Notes: generated from the letters alone by a model not told the origin. A stretch of 9,968 nucleotides of DNA from an uncultured Sutterella sp. (GCA_905192805.1 CAJJMF010000090.1:1-9968); one strand, 5' to 3'. Shown: positions 1 to 7,164, counted from the first letter of the stretch. Numbers and translations are program-made.

Positions 1-2297
1 GCATCGAAGACCACGATTTCATCGATACGGTTAATAAACTCCGGACGGAAGTGTTCGCGCACTTCTTCCATCACCGCCGCTTTGACCGCCTCGTGCGGGC
101 GTCCGATCATCTCTTGGATTTCGTTCGCTCCCAAGTTGGAGGTCATTACGATCACGGTGTTCTTAAAGTCCACCGTACGTCCTTGGCCGTCGGTCATACG
201 ACCGTCATCCAAGACTTGCAGTAAGACGTTAAACACATCCGGATGCGCTTTTTCCACTTCGTCAAACAAAATGACGCTGTAGGGTTTACGGCGCACAGCC
301 TCCGTAAGGTAACCGCCTTCTTCATAACCGACATATCCCGGAGGCGCCCCAATCAAACGAGCCACACTGTGCTTTTCCATGAATTCACTCATGTCAATAC
401 GCACCAGAGCATCTTCGCTATCAAAGAGGAACTGAGCCAACGCCTTCGTTAACTCGGTCTTACCGACCCCCGTGGGCCCTAAGAAGAGGAAGCTACCATA
501 AGGACGATTCGGATCCGAAAGCCCCGCACGACTTCTCAAGATGGTTTCACTCACACGGCGGACGGCTTCATTTTGTCCAACCACCCGTGCGCTTAACGCA
601 TCCTGGATGTGTAAGAGCTTCTGGCGTTCACCCTCCATCATCTTCGAGACCGGAATCCCCGTGGCACGACTCACCACCTCAGCGATTTCCTCGGCCGTTA
701 CCGACGTACGCAGTAAGGTCGGACGACGTCCTTCGGCTTCAAGCTGTTCGGCAGTCTTGAGTTTTTCTTCCAGTTTCGGCAAAACGGCATACTGCAATTC
801 CGCCAACTTTTCAAACTCCGAGGCACGACGATACTCTTCCATCTGGCGACGAACGCGATCGATTTCATCACGAACGCTCTTCGCCCCCAAGGCTTCGCTC
901 TTTTCCTTTTTCCAGACCTCTTCTAGGTCGGCGTATTCTTTCTGAAGCTTTTCAATTTCTTCTTCGAGAATGCGCAAACGTTTCTTCGACGCGTCATCGC
1001 TTTCTTTTTTCATCGCTTCCCGTTCAATCTTCAATTGAATCAAGCGACGATCGAGCTTATCGAGTGCTTCGGGCTTACTGTCAATTTCCATCTTGACACG
1101 AGCCGCTGCCTCATCGATCAAGTCAATGGCCTTATCGGGTAAGAAACGGTCCGTGATATAGCGGTGCGAGAGTTCAGCCGCAGCCACCAGAGCGGGGTCG
1201 GTAATTTCCACCCCATGGTGCGCTTCATAGCGCTCTTTTAAGCCACGCAAAATAGCGATCGTGCTTTCCACCGTCGGTTCATCAATGAGCACCTTTTGGA
1301 AACGACGTTCCAAGGCCGCATCCTTTTCGACGTACTTACGGTATTCGTCCAATGTGGTCGCACCAATCACGTGGAGTTCCCCACGGGACAAGGCCGGTTT
1401 CAGCATATTGCCCGCGTCCATACTCCCTTCGGTTTTACCGGCACCCACCACGGTGTGTAATTCGTCAATGAAGAGAATGATCTGCCCATTAGCGGCCGAC
1501 ACATCCTTTAAGAGCTTCTTGAGACGTTCTTCAAATTCACCACGGTACTTGGCGCCCGCAATCAGACCCGCCATATCAAGCGATAAAACACGCTTACCCT
1601 TCAACGAGTCCGGCACTTCGTTATTCACAATACGCTGTGCCAGCCCTTCGACGACGGCCGTTTTCCCGGTCCCCGGTTCCCCAATCAACACGGGGTTATT
1701 CTTGGTACGACGTTGCAAAATCTGCATCGTACGGCGAATTTCATCATCGCGTCCAATCACCGGATCGAGCTTACCTTGGCGTGCACGTTCCGTTAAATCG
1801 ACCGTGTACTTTTTGAGCGTTTCACGTTGGGCTTCAGCATCGGGATTATCCGCGGTATCGTTTCCTCGGACGCTCGCAATGGCGCTTTCAATTTTGCTGC
1901 GCTCAAGCCCAGCTTTACGAGCTAAGTCACCCGCTGTACTACGGTCATCGGTCAACGCCAAGAGCAACATTTCGGTGGAAATGTACGCATCATTGCGCTT
2001 CATTGCCTCTTTTTCGGTGAGGTTCAATAAGTTCACCGTGTCACGCGAGACCTGAATATCGCCCCCCGTACCGGTCACCTTCGGCAAGCGATTGAGGGCC
2101 TCCTGCAAGTCGCGAGTATATTGCGCCACGTTGACCCCAGCGCGCTCGAGTAGGCTACGCGAGGACCCTTCCGAATCCGCCAGCACGGCGCTCATCAAGT
2201 GAATCGGTTCGATAAATTGGTTATCGCCCGCGATGGCTAAGGATTGGGCTTCCGCTAAGGCTTCTTGAAATTTGGTTGTCAGTTTATCTTGACGCAT
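1..2297 (-). CDS. clpB: ATP-dependent chaperone/disaggregase ClpB (C-terminus outside window)
   Basis: This is a Hsp100 AAA+ hexameric disaggregase that works in the cytoplasm with DnaK/DnaJ/GrpE to pull polypeptides out of heat-induced aggregates. The window encodes 765 residues; about 90 C-terminal residues lie beyond position 1, judging from the 857 residues of E. coli ClpB. In order there are the Clp N-domain (about 1-145, starting MRQDKLTTKFQEAL), the first ATPase domain with Walker A GEPGTGKT at 206-213 and Walker B ILFIDE near 275-280, the long charged coiled-coil middle domain (about 410-525), and the second ATPase domain with Walker A GPTGVGKT at 607-614, pore-loop Tyr655 in GYVGYEEGG, and Walker B LFDE ending at D679-E680. 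The middle domain separates ClpB from ClpA and ClpC. The ATG at 2297 follows AGGAGG (2309-2314) with 11 bases between. Its own heat-shock promoter and a structured leader lie upstream. No frame problem is visible. Confidence 0.98.
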   Translation of the reverse strand, partial: MRQDKLTTKFQEALAEAQSLAIAGDNQFIEPIHLMSAVLADSEGSSRSLLERAGVNVAQYTRDLQEALNRLPKVTGTGGDIQVSRDTVNLLNLTEKEAMKRNDAYISTEMLLLALTDDRSTAGDLARKAGLERSKIESAIASVRGNDTADNPDAEAQRETLKKYTVDLTERARQGKLDPVIGRDDEIRRTMQILQRRTKNNPVLIGEPGTGKTAVVEGLAQRIVNNEVPDSLKGKRVLSLDMAGLIAGAKYRGEFEERLKKLLKDVSAANGQIILFIDELHTVVGAGKTEGSMDAGNMLKPALSRGELHVIGATTLDEYRKYVEKDAALERRFQKVLIDEPTVESTIAILRGLKERYEAHHGVEITDPALVAAAELSHRYITDRFLPDKAIDLIDEAAARVKMEIDSKPEALDKLDRRLIQLKIEREAMKKESDDASKKRLRILEEEIEKLQKEYADLEEVWKKEKSEALGAKSVRDEIDRVRRQMEEYRRASEFEKLAELQYAVLPKLEEKLKTAEQLEAEGRRPTLLRTSVTAEEIAEVVSRATGIPVSKMMEGERQKLLHIQDALSARVVGQNEAVRRVSETILRSRAGLSDPNRPYGSFLFLGPTGVGKTELTKALAQFLFDSEDALVRIDMSEFMEKHSVARLIGAPPGYVGYEEGGYLTEAVRRKPYSVILFDEVEKAHPDVFNVLLQVLDDGRMTDGQGRTVDFKNTVIVMTSNLGANEIQEMIGRPHEAVKAAVMEEVREHFRPEFINRIDEIVVFD

Positions 2298-2316
2298 GGA
2301 TTTGTTATCCTCCTGT

Positions 2317-2371
2317 GCTACCCGTGAATGATTGTGCGAGCTTTTGTGGAAGGCTCACACCACGGGCTAGC
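2317..2371 (-). promoter_or_regulatory. long hairpin in the clpB 5' leader
   Basis: On the minus-strand transcript, GCTAGCCCGTG (2371-2361) pairs with CACGGGTAGC (2326-2317), 10 base pairs with one bulged G. Inside it, GTGTGAGC (2360-2353) pairs with GCTCGCAC (2341-2334), 8 base pairs with one G-U pair, closing an 11-base loop. Seven unpaired bases (2333-2327) sit on one side between the two stems. The base of the helix is two bases before the AGGAGG ribosome site, so it could influence ribosome access or protect the 5' end. The pairing is seen in the sequence; any role as a thermosensor or stabiliser is inference. Confidence 0.6.
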
Positions 2372-2386
2372 GTTTGCTTTACTTTG

Positions 2387-2414
2387 TATATGGGGTCGAG
2401 GAGGAAATTTTCAA
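2387..2414 (-). promoter_or_regulatory. sigma-32 (RpoH) heat-shock promoter of clpB
   Basis: Reading the minus strand, a -35 element TTGAAA (2409-2414) is followed after 13 bases by a -10 element CCCCATATA (2387-2395). This matches the RpoH consensus (cTTGAAA, 11-15 bases, CCCCATnT) almost perfectly. Transcription would start near 2380, giving a leader of about 80 bases before clpB. The match is seen directly; the regulation is inferred from the known RpoH regulon, where clpB is a standard member in proteobacteria. I saw no CIRCE element (HrcA operator) in this leader. Confidence 0.85.
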
Positions 2415-2461
2415 TAGTGAGACTTGCTACAAAGTTTGTCTCGCACGCTCACAGCAGGTCA

Positions 2462-2501
2462 TAGAAAAAGCCTAGGTCGACCGGACGTCAAGCCTAGGCT
2501 T
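2462..2501 (-). terminator. rho-independent terminator of the thrC-like/mob/moe/moa/crcB operon
   Basis: On the minus strand a perfect 9-bp stem, AAGCCTAGG (2501-2493) with CCTAGGCTT (2476-2468), encloses a 16-base loop and runs directly into a T-rich tract (CTTTTTCTAT). It begins 22 bases after the crcB stop codon and before the clpB promoter, so it separates the operon from clpB. The loop is longer than usual for a terminator. Confidence 0.8.
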
Positions 2502-2523
2502 CTTGGGAAAAATAGGCGCTTTG

Positions 2524-2931
2524 TTAGTGCATCCAGCGATACCACTGGGTAAGCCCTTCAAAACCGATCCACGTCGCTACCAAGGTCCCAATGAGATGTA
2601 ACCCAATGTGCCCAATGGCCTCTAACCACTCCCCATGGATGAGGTAGTTGAGATTTTCGGCCGAGAAGGTGGAGAGGGTACTCAAGCCACCTAAAAAACC
2701 CGTAATCACAAAAAGACGCACACACGGGTTAATCGACGGGTGGTGGGCAAACCACGATAGAGCTAACCCAATTAAGAGCCCAGCGATCAAATTCGCACTG
2801 AGCGTTCCCATCGGAATCCAAATGGGTTTGGCGTTGAGCCAATAGGATAGCCCCCAACGAATACAGGCGCCTAGCGAGGCACCTGTACTGACGGCTAAAA
2901 CCACGAGCCACAATGGGCCGTCTCGAGTCAT
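2524..2931 (-). CDS. crcB: Fluoride ion channel CrcB/FluC
   Basis: This is a small inner-membrane protein of the Fluc family, which forms an antiparallel dimer and exports fluoride passively to protect enolase and pyrophosphatase. With the ATG at 2931 it has 135 residues and four hydrophobic segments, close to the usual 125-130. Family signatures are the early GASLGACIRWG, the GTLSANLIAG segment with the conserved Asn (residue 47), and GFLGGLSTLSTFSAE, which bears the central Na+ site and the Phe box. The first Phe-box position is Leu86 rather than Phe; Phe89 is kept. The open frame extends 15 codons upstream to a TTG that touches the moaE stop codon, but that TTG has no ribosome site, while the ATG has GGAG (2943-2946) at a long 11-base spacing, so the start is only moderately sure. 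It is the last gene of the molybdenum cofactor operon. No fluoride riboswitch is expected or seen within the 45-base gap from moaE. Confidence 0.9.
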   Translation of the reverse strand: MTRDGPLWLVVLAVSTGASLGACIRWGLSYWLNAKPIWIPMGTLSANLIAGLLIGLALSWFAHHPSINPCVRLFVITGFLGGLSTLSTFSAENLNYLIHGEWLEAIGHIGLHLIGTLVATWIGFEGLTQWYRWMH

Positions 2932-2976
2932 AAGGACATCGTCTCCATAGGTTGCGCTATGGGCAAGCGAGATCAA

Positions 2977-3435
2977 TTATGACTGCCAACGGCGTTTCGC
3001 TTGCTCATCACTTTCGCGAGCATCTACCCAGCGCGGACCGTCTGGCGTATGTTCTTTTTTCCAGAACGGCGCCTCGGTCTTAAGCCAGTCCATGATGTAT
3101 TCGCAGGCTTCAAAAGCTTCCTTGCGATGAGCCGAGGCAACGAGCACCAATACGATTTGATCCCCCGGGAGCAGTTTGCCAACCCGATGAATCACGGTGA
3201 TATCGCCTAAAGTCCAACGTTCTCTCGCCAAGTTGACGATTTTCCCAAGGGCTTTTTCGGTCATGCCAGGATAATGTTCAAGCTCCATAGCATACACCTG
3301 ATCGCCTTCGTTGGCATTGCGAACAACGCCTAAAAAGGATACAACGGCCCCTGCCTCCCCGGACTTACTCAACTTTTGCGTTTCCTCCGCAACGTTAAAG
3401 TCGGCCTCTCCAATGCGAATGGTGGTCGTAGGCAT
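2977..3435 (-). CDS. moaE: Molybdopterin synthase catalytic (large) subunit MoaE
   Basis: MoaE is the large subunit of the cytoplasmic MoaD2-MoaE2 molybdopterin synthase, which uses the MoaD thiocarboxylate to add two sulfurs to cyclic pyranopterin monophosphate. The product is 152 residues against 150 in E. coli. Conserved blocks are GAVVSFLGVVR (29-39), LEHYPGMTEK, RVGKLLPGD (84-92), SAHRKEAFEA (101-110) and MDWLKTEAPFWKKE. The catalytic lysines fall at Lys119 and Lys126, the same numbers as in E. coli, and the RWVDARESD C-terminal block is present. The ATG at 3435 lies five bases after the moaD stop, and its ribosome site GGGAGG is built from the last moaD codons, so the two subunits should be translationally coupled. 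No unusual residue was noticed. Confidence 0.97.
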   Translation of the reverse strand: MPTTTIRIGEADFNVAEETQKLSKSGEAGAVVSFLGVVRNANEGDQVYAMELEHYPGMTEKALGKIVNLARERWTLGDITVIHRVGKLLPGDQIVLVLVASAHRKEAFEACEYIMDWLKTEAPFWKKEHTPDGPRWVDARESDEQAKRRWQS

Positions 3436-3440
3436 TGCGA

Positions 3441-3698
3441 TTAACCTCCCGTCACCGGTGGGAAAAAGGCCACTTCATCCCCATCTTTGATCGGGTGTGT
3501 CATTTTCACCAAATCATGGTTGACCGCAAAACGCAAGCGTTTTTCGTTCGCTAACGCTGTAACGGCCGGCGCACCACGATCCATCAAGAAGTCACGTAAA
3601 TCGCTGACCGTTTGTTCCTCCCCCGGCAGCTCGACGACTTCTTTATCCGTGCCCATGGCTTCCTTGAGCAGGGCAAAATAATAGACGGTAACTTTCAT
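3441..3698 (-). CDS. moaD: Molybdopterin synthase sulfur-carrier (small) subunit MoaD
   Basis: MoaD is a ubiquitin-like beta-grasp sulfur carrier. Its C-terminal glycine is adenylated by MoeB, converted to a thiocarboxylate, and inserted into the MoaE active site to donate sulfur. With the ATG at 3698 it has 85 residues (81 in E. coli) and opens MKVTVYYFALLKEAMG, typical of the family. It ends in FFPPVTGG, the required double glycine. An in-frame GTG at 3710 directly follows the moeA stop and would add four residues, but AGGTGA eight bases before the ATG fits a ribosome site, so I prefer the ATG. No moeB-like gene is visible in the window, so adenylation must be supplied from elsewhere. Confidence 0.95.
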   Translation of the reverse strand: MKVTVYYFALLKEAMGTDKEVVELPGEEQTVSDLRDFLMDRGAPAVTALANEKRLRFAVNHDLVKMTHPIKDGDEVAFFPPVTGG

Positions 3699-3710
3699 AA
3701 AACCATTCAC

Positions 3711-4916
3711 CTATGCAAAGAATTGGCAGAAAGGATAGTAATTCACGATGTCACCCGAACGAATCGTGGTGCCAACGGGAATATCCACAAGTCCATCCGC
3801 CCACGCACAGGAGGAGAGGACTTGAGAATTTTGAGTGGGGAAAATATCGACACCCCCTTGAAGATTGCGACGTACGCGCACAAATTCTTGACGATCCCCT
3901 GGACGGGTCCAATCGAAGTCAGCCCGTACACTCAAGGGTTGGATATCGATATCAGTGAGCCCCATGCGGCGCAAGATGAACGGACGAGCCATCATCAAAA
4001 ACACCACAAAGCCAGCGACGGGGTTGCCTGGGCAACCGATAAAAGGAACCCCTAAGACCTGACCAAACGCTAACGGTTTACCGGGCTTCAGCTTCACTTT
4101 CCAGACATTAATCTCCCCTAACTGCGACACCGCACTCTTGATGTGGTCTTCTTCACCCACCGACATCCCGCCCGTGGTCAAAATCACATCGGCTGCTTGA
4201 CTCGCTTCTTCGAAGGCCTTAATCGTGGCGTCGAGCGTATCGGGCACATTGCCTAAATCCACCGCTTCGCAACCTAATGTCTGTAAAAGGCTACGAATCA
4301 TAAAACGGTTCGAGTTGTAAATCCCGCCCGGAGGTAAGGGCGTTCCGGGTTGCACCAGCTCGTTACCTGAGAAGAAAATCCCCACACGCAAACGACGATA
4401 TACGGTGACATACGCGCGGCCGATCGACGCGATCATACCGATCACGGCAGGCGTGAGACGCGCCCCTTTTTTAACCACAACACTTCCTTGCGCGACATCA
4501 CTGCCCCGACGACGAACCCAAGCGCCTTCTTTGAGCGCCTCTTTAAAGATCGCCACATCACCATCGCGTTCCACCAGCTCTTGGGGAACGACCGTATCGG
4601 CGCCTTCAGGCATCGGAGCTCCCGTAAAAATACGGGCCACACCGCCCGCAGAGAGCTTCTTACCCACGTCCCCAGCGGGAATGCGATCCACAACGGGTAA
4701 GCGCACCGGGGTCGATTCCGAGGCACCCGCAATATCACTCGCGCGCAAGGCATACCCATCCATCTGCGAGTTGTCCCAACCCGGCACAGCAATGGGACTC
4801 ACAATGTCCTCCGCAAGCACACGGTGAGTGGAATACAGTAAAGGAATCGTTTCAATATCTTGAATGGGTTCAGCTTTGTCGAGCAAACGACTTAGGGCTT
4901 CGGTATAAGTAATCAT
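3711..4916 (-). CDS. moeA: Molybdopterin molybdenumtransferase MoeA
   Basis: MoeA inserts molybdate into adenylylated molybdopterin to make active molybdenum cofactor in the cytoplasm. The 401-residue product is close to E. coli MoeA (411). Visible signatures are QMDGYALR with Asp53, IFTGAPMPEGADTVV (97-111), the molybdopterin-binding-like domain with FFSGNELVQPG and IYNSNRFM (181-206), TTGGMSVGEEDH (247-258), and KLKPGKPLAFG followed by GCPGNPVAG near the end of that domain. The common SGGVSVGE reads TGGMSVGE here, a mild change. The ATG at 4916 overlaps the mobB stop by four bases (ATGA) and lacks a strong ribosome site, which points to translational coupling. The function is secure at family level. 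Organisms may carry a second MoeA copy, which cannot be judged here. Confidence 0.96.
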   Translation of the reverse strand: MITYTEALSRLLDKAEPIQDIETIPLLYSTHRVLAEDIVSPIAVPGWDNSQMDGYALRASDIAGASESTPVRLPVVDRIPAGDVGKKLSAGGVARIFTGAPMPEGADTVVPQELVERDGDVAIFKEALKEGAWVRRRGSDVAQGSVVVKKGARLTPAVIGMIASIGRAYVTVYRRLRVGIFFSGNELVQPGTPLPPGGIYNSNRFMIRSLLQTLGCEAVDLGNVPDTLDATIKAFEEASQAADVILTTGGMSVGEEDHIKSAVSQLGEINVWKVKLKPGKPLAFGQVLGVPFIGCPGNPVAGFVVFLMMARPFILRRMGLTDIDIQPLSVRADFDWTRPGDRQEFVRVRRNLQGGVDIFPTQNSQVLSSCAWADGLVDIPVGTTIRSGDIVNYYPFCQFFA

Positions 4917-5416
4917 CTCGGAAACTTCACAATGAAATCAGCGACCGCTTCGGGGTCATTCACATTGAGTTGCGTAAGGCTAGCGGGTAAATCCTCTCGA
5001 TCCGTGGCCACCGCAACGATATCGCGGTGCTCAAGATAAAGCGGTGCTCGCTCATCGCGACACGCCTCTCGTAGCAATTCAATTTTAGGGAAGTTGCCCT
5101 CGTTTTTAAACCCCTCCACCAGGATAATGTCGGGGGAATCAAAATGCGATAGCAGTTCGTCAATCGAGCTAGGACACGGGGTAGTCGTTTGGAGCACCCA
5201 CCGTTCGGGCGTTCTCAAGATGACCTGTGAGGCCCCCTGTTCACGATAACGCCATGTATCTTTTCCTGGTGTATCCATATCCACCTGATGGTGGGCATCT
5301 TTGAGGGCCGCGACCTTAAAACCACGCCGTGACAGCACAGCGGTCACGGCGGTGGCTAATGTCGTTTTACCTGAACCAGAGAAACCTACAAAACCAAAAA
5401 TTTTCGGTTCTAACAA
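4913..5416 (-). CDS. mobB: Molybdopterin-guanine dinucleotide biosynthesis adaptor MobB
   Basis: MobB is a dimeric GTP-binding P-loop protein that assists MobA in forming molybdopterin guanine dinucleotide; it is helpful rather than essential in E. coli. The product has 167 residues (175 in E. coli MobB). The P-loop GFSGSGKT is at 11-18. ALKDAHHQVDMDTPGKDTWRYREQGA (37-62 region) matches the conserved His and GKDxxRxREAGA segment, and IILVEGFKNE (97-106) is the Walker B-like element. The start is a TTG at 5416: no ATG or GTG is suitably placed, and AGGAGG (5424-5429) lies seven bases upstream. It follows the thrC-like gene by 29 bases and overlaps moeA by four bases. The partner mobA is not in the window. 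Confidence 0.93.
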   Translation of the reverse strand: MLEPKIFGFVGFSGSGKTTLATAVTAVLSRRGFKVAALKDAHHQVDMDTPGKDTWRYREQGASQVILRTPERWVLQTTTPCPSSIDELLSHFDSPDIILVEGFKNEGNFPKIELLREACRDERAPLYLEHRDIVAVATDREDLPASLTQLNVNDPEAVADFIVKFPR

Positions 5417-5423
5417 GGTTTAC

Positions 5424-5429
5424 CCTCCT
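5424..5429 (-). promoter_or_regulatory. Shine-Dalgarno site fixing the TTG start of mobB
   Basis: A consensus AGGAGG on the minus strand is seven bases from the TTG at 5416. It sits in the loop of a short GGTT/AACC inverted repeat. It supports initiation at the rare TTG codon, because no alternative start gives a P-loop protein of normal length. Confidence 0.75.
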
Positions 5430-5445
5430 GAACCATAAAACACAT

Positions 5446-6882
5446 TTATTGTTGAACGATCTTGAGTACTTCGTCGCGAATCACATTCAAATCATCGGGT
5501 AAGGTGACTTTTCGCTGCGGACGCTGGTAGATATCTGCAAAGCTATCCAACGGCTCAACCGTACACCCAGTCGCTTGTTTCACCATGGGAGCAAACTTCA
5601 CCGGACTCACGGTTTCTACGCAGATTGTCTTGACGCCCACGGGATGCATATAGACCCCGCAAAAGAGCGTATCGGCCGTGTGGGGATCCACAAACATGTC
5701 GTACTCCACATGCATCCATTCGATCATTTCGAGGCGGTTCGCGTGGTTGGACGTCCCCGACGTGACCCCACAAAGACGTAACTTCGCAAATTCTTCTTTG
5801 GTCAGCGAAAATTCGCCTTCGTTTTCCAACGTCTGCATCAATTCGGCCACACGCTTACCGTCACGATCCAGCAAGTCAAAGAGGAAACGTTCAAAGTTCG
5901 CTGCACGCGAAATATCCGCAGAGGGCGAACTCGTGGCAATGGTTTCACTCGAGGGCTTCGGACGATAATGCCCCGTACGGAAGAATTCATCCATGGCATC
6001 GTTTTCGTTCGTGCTGATGATTAGCTTCATCACGGGTAAGCCCATTTGCTTGGCGACCCACGCGGCATAAGCGTTGCCAAAGTTACCCGCCGGCACGACA
6101 TACACGATATCTTCCCCACAGGCATTGACCGCTTCCAAATACGCATGGAAGTAGTAGACGACCTGCATCAAGATACGACCCCAGAGCACGGAATTGATAC
6201 TCTTTAAATGGTTGGGCTCCGAGAACGCCTTGTCTTTAAGCAACGTGTTCACAATGTCCTGACAATTATCAAACGTGCCATCGACTTCGATGTGATAGAC
6301 GTTCTTTGCGGTGCAAGAATAGAGTTGCGCAGCCTGGAATTCACTCATACGACCTTTCGGGGACAACAAAATCAATTTGATCCCTTCACGATCCGCAAAC
6401 GCAGCCTGAGCCGCAGCCCCCATGTCGCCAGTACTGGCGCCAATTAAATTTAAGGGAGTGGTTTCTTTATTCGGGCGCTCATCATAGAGTCGCCCTAAAA
6501 ATTGCATGGCCACGTCGTCAAAGGCTAACGAGGGCCCATTGGAGAGTTCCAGTAAACCAATCCCATCGTCACCACGCAACCAGGTGACGGGCGTCACCGC
6601 ATCCGAGCGGAACCAATCGCGTCGATTGGGGAAATTGTCGCCTTGATACGTGTCATTGACTAAGCGCCATACTTGATCTTTCGGGAGTTCTGGAGCAAAC
6701 AAACGCACAATTTCATAGGCCAAGGAAGCGTAACTGAGCCCCTTCCATAAGCAAATTTGCTCGCGGGTTACTTTGGGGAATTGCTCAGGAACATACAAAC
6801 CCTCATCCCCAGCAAATCCCTCATGCAGAATGTCGGTAAACGAACGTGGGAGGTTTTCCCCACGGGTGGACACATAACGCAT
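5446..6882 (-). CDS. thrC: Threonine synthase-like protein lacking the PLP-binding lysine
   Basis: Over its whole 478 residues this matches beta-proteobacterial threonine synthase (fold-type II PLP enzyme converting O-phosphohomoserine to threonine). It has the N-terminal MRYVSTRGE and EGFAGDEGLYVPE, LSNGPSLAF (113-121), GRMSEFQAAQLYS (177-189), DGTFDNCQDIV, MQVVYYFHAY, GNFGN (266-270), NENDAMDEFFRTG (292-304), SNFERF-like AANFERF, and a C-terminal HTAD block. The lysine that forms the Schiff base with PLP in the LAFKD motif (Lys107 in E. coli ThrC) is Asp122, codon GAC at 6517-6519. Other family motifs also differ: ATSGDTG reads ASTGDMG (149-155), PSGNFGN reads PAGNFGN, NSINWAR reads NSVLWGR. 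The frame is intact and has a good GGGAG ribosome site before ATG 6882. It heads the operon with mobB. I assign the family with confidence; threonine synthase activity is doubtful. A homoserine dehydrogenase gene, often next door, is absent here. Confidence 0.85.
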   Translation of the reverse strand: MRYVSTRGENLPRSFTDILHEGFAGDEGLYVPEQFPKVTREQICLWKGLSYASLAYEIVRLFAPELPKDQVWRLVNDTYQGDNFPNRRDWFRSDAVTPVTWLRGDDGIGLLELSNGPSLAFDDVAMQFLGRLYDERPNKETTPLNLIGASTGDMGAAAQAAFADREGIKLILLSPKGRMSEFQAAQLYSCTAKNVYHIEVDGTFDNCQDIVNTLLKDKAFSEPNHLKSINSVLWGRILMQVVYYFHAYLEAVNACGEDIVYVVPAGNFGNAYAAWVAKQMGLPVMKLIISTNENDAMDEFFRTGHYRPKPSSETIATSSPSADISRAANFERFLFDLLDRDGKRVAELMQTLENEGEFSLTKEEFAKLRLCGVTSGTSNHANRLEMIEWMHVEYDMFVDPHTADTLFCGVYMHPVGVKTICVETVSPVKFAPMVKQATGCTVEPLDSFADIYQRPQRKVTLPDDLNVIRDEVLKIVQQ

Positions 6883-6920
6883 ACGTTACTCCCTGCTTGA
6901 TTTTTTTCTCAATGGGCATA

Positions 6921-6930
6921 GCTATACCAC
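6921..6930 (-). promoter_or_regulatory. possible extended -10 promoter of the thrC-like operon
   Basis: On the minus strand TGGTATAGC (6929-6921) resembles an extended -10 element (TGnTATAAT, four of six hexamer bases). A start near 6914 would give a leader of about 30 bases. No convincing -35 hexamer is present 16-18 bases upstream, so this is a weak call. Confidence 0.3.
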
Positions 6931-7164
6931 GCCCAAAAACTCGGTCTTACTGAGCATACTAACCGATTTTCTTAGGCATTTTGAGAGGGATTTTTTATTT
7001 CTTCGTGCTCTCCTACGAGAGAATGACGGGATTTTCCCTAAGTTCTTAGCCTAAAGAGGTAGTGTTCTTTAATTTTCTTTGCGCTTGCTCAACGTGCACG
7101 GGATCAGCGCACGGAAATTTCCCAGTACTCCTATGAAAAACCGTTTTCCCTGACCATCCCCTCC

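Noticed and set aside
1261..2055. Plus-strand open frame of 264 codons, and similar frames at 82-452 and 541-945
   Set aside because: They lie antisense to clpB, whose frame is unambiguous from end to end. The translations are Ser/Arg-rich with no recognisable domain, as expected for shadows of a coding strand.
2932..2976. Upstream TTG start for crcB giving a 150-residue protein
   Set aside because: The TTG abuts the moaE stop with no ribosome site, and the extra 15 residues precede the usual start of the family. The ATG at 2931 is preferred, though not certain.
2932..2976. Fluoride riboswitch in front of crcB
   Set aside because: The gap to moaE is only 45 bases and shows no room for the conserved pseudoknot; crcB appears to be expressed from the operon.
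6505..6530. Sequencing error or frameshift as the cause of the missing thrC lysine
   Set aside because: The frame is unbroken with conserved residues on both sides (SLAF before, DVAMQFLG after), and Lys to GAC needs at least two substitutions.
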